5,580 bases of DNA from Planctomycetaceae bacterium (lineage in GTDB: Bacteria; Planctomycetota; Planctomycetia; Pirellulales; Pirellulaceae): assembly GCA_002702965.1 (NCBI GenBank), contig PADE01000171.1, forward strand, positions 1-5,580, in the 5' to 3' direction. Each line of letters begins with the position of its first letter. Positions within the stretch are counted from its first letter, which is position 1. Shown piece by piece: positions 1-5,580 of the stretch. The position numbers and the translations under genes were made by a program. The notes beneath the pieces were generated by a model. It did not search any database. It was not told the DNA's origin and worked only from the letters and a program-made list of their open reading frames with translations.

Positions 1-2
1 CA

Positions 3-164
3 ACCTCGCCTGGCTGCGTCTCTCGAACCGGGCTCCCTGATCACGAAGCATTTGTGGCAGCAGCACAACGCATCATCGACGAGCCTGTACGGTTCACGTA
101 CGTCATTCAGTTCGTGACGACGGTAGGGTGCGTCAGGCGGAAGCAACCCATTCCCCCAAACTGA
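3..164 (+). CDS. Possible 3' end of an upstream gene, unidentified
   Basis: This frame is open from the left edge of the window to a TGA at 162-164, giving 53 residues without a start of its own. The stretch around 'LPDHEAFVAAAQRIIDEP' has a plausible protein-like composition, and roughly two thirds of its third codon positions are G or C, which is only mildly supportive. I recognise no family and no motif. A second frame (about 41 to 214) is also open and ends in an ATGA overlap with the start at 211, so frame openness alone does not decide between them. The stretch may equally be plain upstream or promoter DNA of the gene at 211. I infer a gene tail only weakly. Confidence 0.2.
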   Translation, partial: TSPGCVSRTGLPDHEAFVAAAQRIIDEPVRFTYVIQFVTTVGCVRRKQPIPPN

Positions 165-210
165 AACGCACTCGCGGCGAAGTCCACTTTGATGGAACAA
201 TAGGCGTCAC

Positions 211-441
211 ATGAAACTGACTTTCTCGTTCATCATCTCGGTTCTTGCTTTCGTGGCTCACACTTTGGATGCCGCGGCCGCAGAACGTGAATCTCCTTCT
301 GCTGATGTTGCGATTTACGGCGCGACTCCTGCTGGCGTTTCCGCCGCACTGGCTGCCGCAGCAGGACAGGATTCCAGCGAGAGCCGTCTCCCCCGGGAAA
401 CAGTCACATCCATACTGACAGAACAAGGGTGGCCGTCATGA
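211..441 (+). pseudogene. Truncated FAD-dependent oxidoreductase remnant (N-terminal head only)
   Basis: The 76-residue reading frame begins with a typical Sec signal peptide: Lys2, a hydrophobic core over about residues 4-19, and an Ala-rich cleavage region at 21-24. Residues 32-50 then read 'DVAIYGATPAGVSAALAAA', the first beta strand, glycine-rich dinucleotide loop and helix of the secreted FAD-dependent oxidoreductases common in Planctomycetota. Those proteins are normally several hundred residues long and continue with a strand ending in an acidic residue that binds the ribose, followed by a GGM-type motif. Here that continuation is missing: from about residue 52 (nucleotide about 364) the sequence becomes a polar tail, 'LPRETVTSILTEQGWPS', and stops. 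Neither of the other two forward frames after 364 restores the FAD domain, so this looks like a deletion rather than a frameshift. The tail might be the original C-terminus joined in frame, but that is inference. The stop overlaps the next start (ATGA), so the remnant may still be translated as a leader. It cannot bind FAD as a full enzyme would. Confidence 0.65.
425..432 (+). promoter_or_regulatory. Shine-Dalgarno site for the gene starting at 438
   Basis: AAGGGTGG lies 5 bases before the ATG at 438 and resembles the AAGGAGG consensus with one change. It covers the in-frame GTG at 429, which is the longest possible start of the same gene, so it supports ATG 438 over GTG 429. It also lies inside the coding end of the FAD-oxidoreductase remnant, which fits translational coupling. 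Confidence 0.55.
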
Positions 442-2663
442 ACGGGAAGGTTGTCGGGAACATCTTGTCGATCGCGTTGTCGCTGTTCACCGGCAGCGCG
501 CTCAGGGCGGAAATTGTCCGACTTGACGTCATTGCCGACGCGGAGATCGACCAGCATATCAATTGGCGCAATGCGGCTAAAGGCACCGCCAAGAGCATGC
601 GCATCCAGCAGTACGCGAACGGCGAACAGAGCCAGGTGCTGCTCAAGTGGGACGTCTCGGGCATCGATCCGGGTGCTCCCATCCAGAGCGCTGCAATCGA
701 GCTGGTACTCCACGAATTTCCTGACATCACCGTTGACGTCTACGGAATCGTGGCCGGCAACTGGGACGAGCGGACGGTCACCTGGAACAGCTGGGCCGCC
801 ACCAGAAAAACTCTGGTACGGCTCGGTGCCTACACCGTTTTTGGAAAGCCTGGCGCGGTCAACCTGTTCGCTTCCCCTTCATTGACCCCCAAACTGACTG
901 CGTTTGTGCAAAAGTGGGTCGCGGGCCGTCAGCCAAACTACGGCTTGCTCCTCAAGTGGACGGACCCGCGGGGCGGCGGCGATTCCTTCAGCGCCAAGGA
1001 GCATGGCGATTCCCCCTGGAACCCTCCTCGGCTGGTCCTCTCCGACGATCGGAACGACGGCGTCGCGCGTTTCCCTGTGCCCACCCGTCCCAGTGCTCCG
1101 TTCCCGCCGGGACAAACGGTGGCCGACACGGTGAACAGCCCGAAGTGGAAGCGCATCAAGAAAACGGCACAGTGGCGTCGCCGGCGAATCATCTTCAACA
1201 ATGACGGAGATGATATCTGGGCCCCCGTTCCAGCGACCCCCGAGGCCTTCCTGGCTTCCAGAACGTCAGGATTGCTGGAATCGCAAATGGACACGCTCTT
1301 CTGTTGTACAGGGCGCACCACGACGCTGTGGCACGAAACCAAAGTGGGTTCTTTCCTGAATCTGGGGGCCGCCAAACGCTTCATCGTCAATGAAGGACGT
1401 GATTGCCTGCAGATCCAGCTCGACTTTTGTCGCGACAATGGCATCGAGGCCTTCTGGTCGATGCGGATGAATGACGTTCATGATTCGTATCGCAATGCGC
1501 CTGCACTCGCCAGTCAGAAACTGGCCCTCCAGCTTTTTTCTACCTACAAGCAAACGCATCCGACGTACCTGATGGGCCAACCAGACGACTCACAGAAATA
1601 TCCGATCCAGTCCACGCGGAGCATGTGGTCGGCTCTGAACTACACAATTCCGGAAGTCCGTGAACATGTCTTCCACCTCGTCCAGGAAGTCTGTCAGGGA
1701 TACGACCTAGACGGGCTAGAACTGGATTTTGAAAGATCACCAGTCTATTTCACTTCCACGCTCGACATGCTGCCTGCGCAACCAGAACAGCGTGACAGCA
1801 TGACCGAACTGGTGCGCCGTATCCGGAAGATGACACAACAGGCGGGTGTCCAACGCGGTCGTCCGATGTTAGTGGCTGTGCGCGTTCCCTTAACGGTATC
1901 CGCTGCCGAATTTCTCGGGTTGGATGTCGAGCGATGGCTGCGAGAGGACCTGGTTGACCTGCTGATCGCGGGTGGGGGCTGTTTTCCGATGGCGATGCCA
2001 ATCCGCGAACTGGTGCGGTTAGGCCACCAATACGATGTGCCCGTTTATCCGTGCATCGACAACAGCGCGATGTACAAGGGAGGGTTTTGGGGCGGGGGCA
2101 GGGGCCCCGATCTGCTGGACCTCTCTTCTCCTGAGGCGTGGCGTGGAGCCGCCATGAATATCTGGAACTCCGCTGCCGATGGGGTCTATCTCTTTAACTG
2201 CTTTGAACCGGCCAGTTCGATCTGGCGTGAATTGGGAGATTCGGCCACGCTCGCCAACAAGGACAAGATCTACGCCATCGACTACTTGGACCGGAACAAG
2301 ACGCTGGGAGAAGCCAAACCCTCCCTGTGGTCCAAGGGCTTTCTCCCGATCACCCTGAAAACGTCCGCACCGGTCTCCATCGACCTGCCCGTGGGTGAAC
2401 AGATCCAGCAGAACAACCTGGCGGAGCTGACACTCTGGCTGCATTTCAACGCCAACACGCCTCCGGGCCACTTGCTGGTCCATCTCAACGGAAAGCAGCT
2501 CGCCCTCGGAAACCGCACCCAAGGCTGGCTGGGATTCCCGCTCCAGGCGGAACACATTAAGCAGGGCGACAACCGCATCGAAGTGACCCTGGACCCACCG
2601 CCGACATCGGAAAGACCAAGCCGGATGTTGGACGGAGTGCAGCTTCTGGTTCGCTACCATTAG
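438..2663 (+). CDS. Secreted DNRLRE-domain protein with glycoside-hydrolase-like TIM barrel
   Basis: From ATG 438 the protein has 741 residues; GTG 429 would add three. ATG is chosen because a Shine-Dalgarno precedes it and covers the GTG. Residues 1-24 form a signal peptide ending in 'ALRA', so export is expected. Residues about 26-202 match the DNRLRE domain pattern, a beta-sandwich found in secreted and surface proteins: 'W109DERTVTW116' mid-domain, then 'YGLLLKW', 'SFSAKEHGDSPWNPPRLVL' and a closing strand. Residues about 240-620 look like an (alpha/beta)8 barrel. A strand near 252-261 reads 'IFNNDGDDIW', and residues 422-432 read 'YDLDGLELDFE', a strand-end acidic cluster (Asp423, Asp425, Glu428, Asp430, Glu432) like those of GHL10/DUF187-type and GH18-type barrels. 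Later strands include 'LVDLLIAGGG' and 'ADGVYLFNCFEP'. Residues about 635-741 form a beta-rich accessory domain containing 'GDNRIEVTLDPPP'. The inferred job is binding or cleaving a polysaccharide outside the cytoplasm; substrate and activity cannot be read from the sequence. The ATGA overlap with the preceding remnant suggests coupled translation. The frame is intact throughout. Confidence 0.88.
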   Translation: MNGKVVGNILSIALSLFTGSALRAEIVRLDVIADAEIDQHINWRNAAKGTAKSMRIQQYANGEQSQVLLKWDVSGIDPGAPIQSAAIELVLHEFPDITVDVYGIVAGNWDERTVTWNSWAATRKTLVRLGAYTVFGKPGAVNLFASPSLTPKLTAFVQKWVAGRQPNYGLLLKWTDPRGGGDSFSAKEHGDSPWNPPRLVLSDDRNDGVARFPVPTRPSAPFPPGQTVADTVNSPKWKRIKKTAQWRRRRIIFNNDGDDIWAPVPATPEAFLASRTSGLLESQMDTLFCCTGRTTTLWHETKVGSFLNLGAAKRFIVNEGRDCLQIQLDFCRDNGIEAFWSMRMNDVHDSYRNAPALASQKLALQLFSTYKQTHPTYLMGQPDDSQKYPIQSTRSMWSALNYTIPEVREHVFHLVQEVCQGYDLDGLELDFERSPVYFTSTLDMLPAQPEQRDSMTELVRRIRKMTQQAGVQRGRPMLVAVRVPLTVSAAEFLGLDVERWLREDLVDLLIAGGGCFPMAMPIRELVRLGHQYDVPVYPCIDNSAMYKGGFWGGGRGPDLLDLSSPEAWRGAAMNIWNSAADGVYLFNCFEPASSIWRELGDSATLANKDKIYAIDYLDRNKTLGEAKPSLWSKGFLPITLKTSAPVSIDLPVGEQIQQNNLAELTLWLHFNANTPPGHLLVHLNGKQLALGNRTQGWLGFPLQAEHIKQGDNRIEVTLDPPPTSERPSRMLDGVQLLVRYH

Positions 2664-2926
2664 TCACACGGCTGCACCCCGCTTCGGCTTCAAAACAGTG
2701 GGACCATCCGGAGTTGATGCGGAGCGTCATCACCCCGACTGTTTCCTGGACGGGACCACCTGTTCGCACCAGGCCCAGGACTTCTCGACTAGGCTCCTGA
2801 AACCAGGCGTCCGCCCGTTTTTACACACCCTATCTGGGCGCGACGAGCTCTATGTTGGTATACGTTGACAAGCCGCAGGAGCAGACATGCGGGTCTGATG
2901 GCAAGCCATTCCTCGGGGGCATCTCG
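2664..2926. other. Intergenic region
   Basis: This gap of about 260 bases separates the DNRLRE/TIM-barrel gene from the large 3' gene. The frame of the downstream gene is closed by a TGA at 2798-2800, so that gene cannot start earlier than 2801. A short GC-rich inverted repeat (GGC-GTCC-GCC, about 2806-2815) followed by TTTTT at 2818-2822 is the only terminator-like element, and its stem is too short to call. TTGACA at 2865-2870 matches a -35 box, but no -10 sequence lies at the right distance. The last 75 bases are also open in the downstream frame and could be coding if ATG 2852 is used. Confidence 0.6.
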
Positions 2927-5580
2927 GTGAGCAATCAATATTATGTGCGGCGGGGTAGCAAGATCTCTGGCCCCGCCCAAGCGAAGCTCCTGGAACAGTA
3001 CGCCGCCAACGGCAAGCTACAGGCCACCGATCAGGTTTCCACCTCCCAAAACGGACCCTGGCATGCAGTCAGCCAGGTACCCATGTTGGCCAGCCACCTG
3101 CCGGCACCTGACCCGCTGGGCGATCCCTTAACGGACCCACTGGGGGTCGCTGATCCGGGTGGGATGATGGCGGCCGATGTGCGCTCCCAGCCGGTACCGC
3201 GCGCCTCCCAGAAACAGGTAAAGCCAGCAAAACGTCCCGCCTGGCTGCTGCCCGTGATCGCCGGTGGCGGAGTCCTCTCGGTCTTGCTGCTCGCGGCCGG
3301 TGTCTTTTTCTTCTCGGGAGGTTCCACAGGAGGTCGAGCCGACTCGGCAACAGCTGGACCAGGTACGAGTGTGGGTGTTGCGGGTTCCCCGCAGCAGACC
3401 GCCGCCGCACCGGCAACTCTTCAGCCAGGCAATCACGGCGGCGCACGAACAACGCGTGATGACCGACGCGCCGCTTCCGAGGATCGCACCGATGGGGAGA
3501 CGCCCCTGCATCAGGCCGCCGAAGACGGCGATTTGGACGCCGCCACGCAGCTGCTTAGCGATGGCGCAGATGTCAATTCGGTGCAACATGAAGACGGCGA
3601 AACGCCTTTACATCGGGCCATCAAACGCGATCAAACGAAGATGGTCGAGTTGCTGCTTGAGCACGGGGCCAATGTGAATATCGGCCGGGGGAAGGACGGC
3701 ACAACACCACTGGCGATGGCAGAGCGTCAAGGCCGGGAAAAAATCGCTCAGCTGATTCGTGAAAAACTGGCCGAGCCGGAGGGGGAGCAGCAAGCCTCTG
3801 AGAACGCGCCAGCGGCCAAGGGAGACTTGTCCGAAGCGCTCCTGGGGAAGCGGGTCCACTTCACGATTGGTGGCGAAACAGGCTGGACCGAATTCCACGC
3901 AAATAGAGTCGCCTATTTCGGTGAAGGGCAAGAGCGAAAACCGGGTGTCACAAGATGGAGCACTACCGGAAACAAGTTGAAGGTACAAAGCGGGAGCGAC
4001 GACGATTACCTGGTCTTCACAGACCCGGCGGCCGCTGCGGGATCTGAGGTCATCTTCTTGAATTCCGCAAACAAGGACTTATCCGTGGGGACCAAAGGGA
4101 CCATCGTGAGAGTGGAACCCATTGGCCCACCGACAGATCTGCAGGGTCCGGGTCGCAAACTCGTGATCGACTTTATGACGTCCATGGCAACCGGGGACGA
4201 TCTCGAAAAGTCGACCTACCTCAGTTACCCGAAGGAGCAGTTTATCGCCTGGGCCCAGGCGAGTGGTGAGGGTAAAGCGCAACGCGTCTGGGATCTTCAG
4301 ACGGGTGACTGGGAAGCCAGACGAAAGCAGGAGCTGTTGCGACGACTCGGTCAAATCTCCGCCAGCCTGAAACCGCTTAAGCTGGATCTTTCGACCCTGC
4401 GGATCATCGAACTCGATTCGACCGATGACGTGGGTGCGGAGCTGGAAACTTCTTCGCACTATTTCGAACTCAGGCTCGATGATTGTCTGCAGACGCCACG
4501 GGGCCTACTGATTTTCGATATCCCACAGTTGAAGTTTGAGTCAAAGGGAAATCGCGGCCAGGGCAGCGCGAACCGTCAAAGTCGTGGACGCAACCGGGAT
4601 CGGACACCAAAACTCTCCCCCTTCTCGCGAGTCTCTTGCCAGGGGGACGTCGCGATGGTGACCTACCAAGACCAAACCTACCAACTGGTCTCTCTGAATG
4701 GTCTGACAACCAAGCAGATTCTTGATTTCTGTAAACAAAGGTATGGCTCCGGATGGGAAAAGCGGTTTGCCGAGGATCTGGTGGACGTGCTGGTTGGCAT
4801 GGGACAAGAAGTGAGTACGACCTGCGCGCTGGTATTGAGAGACCGTACCGGTAAGACCATCACCGTCCAACGGGCACCCATGACCAACGCACTGCGCCAA
4901 CAAGTCTATGAGGCTCGGTACGAACGCCAATCGGCGGCGCCTGGCCAGCGCGGGGGCGCTACCGCGAACGCGCGCCTCGACCAGTCGGTTGCGACTGCCG
5001 TGCTGACGCAACTCCAGCAGACCCTGAAAGATCGCTGGGCGTATTACCAGGCAGGCAACGCTGACTTCGACCGATTCTTTGAACTGACCTTACAACAAGC
5101 TCGCAAGGGGCAGTTCTCTGGCGCTCGGGGACTCCAGCAATTTCAGGCGGTACTGAGCAGATTGATCGGACAAGGGATCGACGGCCATGCCCGAATCGAG
5201 GTGGCCGGAGCGCAAACCGACGGCCCGTTTCTCCCGTTCTTGATCCGTCCGATCGGTGACCGTTACGTTGCCTTCAAGCCAGATCGTTCCGGGTTCCTCG
5301 ATGCGGACGCCCCCTTCATCACCCATCTTGGTGCCAACGCCACCGAGATGATTTCCGTTGATACGTTGATTGAACAGCTCAGGCCCTACTCACCACAAGG
5401 TTCTGTTCAGTACTGCCGCCATCAGGCGCTGCGACTGGCCCGACGAGTTGGCCTGTGGAAAAACCTATTGAACATCAAGATCGGGAATCAGTTGACGGTC
5501 AAGCTTCAGGGACAGGCACCCACGTCTTCGGATCCACCAACCCGAACCCTCTCTCTTGCCCAGCAATTTCCCCTCTACGG
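2927..5580 (+). CDS. GYF_2-like/ankyrin membrane protein with S41 peptidase-like region, 3' partial
   Basis: The frame is open to the right edge: 884 codons from GTG 2927, or 909 from ATG 2852. GTG is preferred because it yields 'MSNQYYVRRGSKISGP', the usual first residues of GYF_2-type proteins; neither start has a strong Shine-Dalgarno. Residues 5-54 form the GYF_2-like domain (Tyr5-Tyr6, Gly15-Pro16, 'NGKL' at 28-31, Trp45). A linker rich in Pro and Ala follows, then one transmembrane helix at about 106-129. A second low-complexity linker leads to three ankyrin repeats at 189-221, 223-255 and 257-287, with 'DGETPLHQAA', 'DGETPLHRAI' and 'DGTTPLAMAE'. Residues about 300-400 look like a small beta-rich domain ('LLGKRVHFTIGGETGW'); 410-537 are unrecognised. 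Residues 588-640 carry 'VSLNGLTTKQILDF' and 'W610EKRFAEDLVDVLVGMG'. Residues about 680-760 look like the helical lead-in of S41 peptidases, ending in 'GIDGHARI' with Asp752 and His754, and a PDZ-like stretch ('DRSGFLDADAPFITHLG', 'YSPQGSVQYCRHQALRLAR') follows. The S41 catalytic Ser/Lys core would lie beyond the window, so protease activity is unproven. Topology is probably GYF_2-like inside and ankyrin plus S41 outside the cytoplasm. Confidence 0.85.
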   Translation, partial: MSNQYYVRRGSKISGPAQAKLLEQYAANGKLQATDQVSTSQNGPWHAVSQVPMLASHLPAPDPLGDPLTDPLGVADPGGMMAADVRSQPVPRASQKQVKPAKRPAWLLPVIAGGGVLSVLLLAAGVFFFSGGSTGGRADSATAGPGTSVGVAGSPQQTAAAPATLQPGNHGGARTTRDDRRAASEDRTDGETPLHQAAEDGDLDAATQLLSDGADVNSVQHEDGETPLHRAIKRDQTKMVELLLEHGANVNIGRGKDGTTPLAMAERQGREKIAQLIREKLAEPEGEQQASENAPAAKGDLSEALLGKRVHFTIGGETGWTEFHANRVAYFGEGQERKPGVTRWSTTGNKLKVQSGSDDDYLVFTDPAAAAGSEVIFLNSANKDLSVGTKGTIVRVEPIGPPTDLQGPGRKLVIDFMTSMATGDDLEKSTYLSYPKEQFIAWAQASGEGKAQRVWDLQTGDWEARRKQELLRRLGQISASLKPLKLDLSTLRIIELDSTDDVGAELETSSHYFELRLDDCLQTPRGLLIFDIPQLKFESKGNRGQGSANRQSRGRNRDRTPKLSPFSRVSCQGDVAMVTYQDQTYQLVSLNGLTTKQILDFCKQRYGSGWEKRFAEDLVDVLVGMGQEVSTTCALVLRDRTGKTITVQRAPMTNALRQQVYEARYERQSAAPGQRGGATANARLDQSVATAVLTQLQQTLKDRWAYYQAGNADFDRFFELTLQQARKGQFSGARGLQQFQAVLSRLIGQGIDGHARIEVAGAQTDGPFLPFLIRPIGDRYVAFKPDRSGFLDADAPFITHLGANATEMISVDTLIEQLRPYSPQGSVQYCRHQALRLARRVGLWKNLLNIKIGNQLTVKLQGQAPTSSDPPTRTLSLAQQFPLY
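3242..3313 (+). other. Single transmembrane helix of the large 3' protein
   Basis: Residues 106-129 are an unbroken hydrophobic stretch from 'WLLPVIAGGGVLSVLLLAAG' to 'VFFF'. It is preceded by basic residues ('KQVKPAKRP') and followed by a Ser/Gly-rich linker. Positive charge on the N-terminal side predicts an N-in, C-out orientation. It lies too far into the protein to be an ordinary signal peptide, so it is read as a membrane anchor. Confidence 0.85.
3491..3787 (+). other. Three ankyrin repeats within the large 3' protein
   Basis: Residues 189-287 of the large protein hold three tandem units of about 33-34 residues. The first two have full ankyrin signatures: 'DGETPLHQAA' then 'LLSDGADVN', and 'DGETPLHRAI' then 'LLLEHGANVN'. 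The third begins 'DGTTPLAMAERQG' and ends in a charged helix instead of a GAxVN turn, as expected of a capping repeat. Ankyrin repeats are protein-protein interaction scaffolds. Their position just after the transmembrane helix predicts that they face the periplasm, if the GYF_2-like end is cytoplasmic. Confidence 0.85.

Noticed and set aside
41..214. Second open frame before position 211 that ends in an ATGA overlap
   Set aside because: The translation shows no family resemblance. Any ATG followed by A gives this overlap, so it is not evidence by itself.
429..437. GTG at 429 as the start of the DNRLRE/TIM-barrel gene
   Set aside because: It lies within the Shine-Dalgarno that serves ATG 438, and the signal peptide reads normally from the ATG.
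2019..2660. 213-residue open frame on the minus strand
   Set aside because: It lies wholly inside the confident DNRLRE/TIM-barrel gene, has no recognisable motif, and is the usual antisense shadow of a GC-rich coding region.
2806..2822. GGC-GTCC-GCC inverted repeat followed by TTTTT, resembling an intrinsic terminator
   Set aside because: The stem is only three pairs with a four-base loop. It is too weak to call without a folding calculation.
2865..2892. TTGACA -35-like box before the large gene
   Set aside because: No TATAAT-like -10 appears 16-18 bases downstream; the bases there are GC-rich. A lone hexamer match is expected by chance.
3128..3589. Minus-strand open frames of 127-153 residues opposite the ankyrin and membrane region
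   Set aside because: They overlap the continuous forward frame that carries clear transmembrane and ankyrin signatures, and their translations are low-complexity and Arg-rich.
3264..3677. 137-residue forward open frame in a different phase
   Set aside because: It overlaps the ankyrin-encoding frame, and its translation is rich in Arg, Pro and Ser without any family signal.

Overview
The window most likely comes from a member of the Planctomycetota or a close relative. The base composition is moderately GC-rich. The protein types also point there: a secreted FAD-oxidoreductase head with a 'YGATPAGVSAALAAA' dinucleotide loop, a secreted DNRLRE-plus-TIM-barrel protein, and a membrane protein that starts with a GYF_2-like 'YYVRRG..SGP' module and runs into an S41-protease-like region. 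This placement rests on recalled family patterns, not on a search. All supported genes lie on the + strand.

Layout. Positions 1-210 hold no confident gene; one frame is open from the left edge to a stop at 162-164 and may be the tail of an upstream gene. Positions 211-441 encode a 76-residue remnant of an FAD-dependent oxidoreductase: signal peptide and first Rossmann turn, then an abrupt change to an unrelated tail. Its stop overlaps the start of the next gene as ATGA at 438-441, with a good Shine-Dalgarno just upstream. Positions 438-2663 encode a secreted protein of about 741 residues, with an N-terminal DNRLRE domain, a glycoside-hydrolase-like TIM barrel and a C-terminal beta-rich domain. 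Positions 2664-2926 are mostly non-coding. From about 2927 (or 2852) to the right edge an uninterrupted frame encodes at least 884 residues of one large protein, cut by the window end. It reads GYF_2-like domain, linker, one transmembrane helix, three ankyrin repeats, several domains I do not recognise, then the helical and PDZ-like front part of an S41 (tail-specific/C-terminal-processing type) peptidase.

How they fit together. The remnant and the DNRLRE/TIM-barrel gene look like one transcription unit, and the remnant may now act mainly as a translated leader for the larger gene. The large 3' gene has its own upstream gap and is probably a separate unit. Its topology suggests a cytoplasmic GYF_2-like domain and a periplasmic ankyrin/protease part. 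No RNA genes, CRISPR arrays, insertion sequences or convincing terminators were seen.
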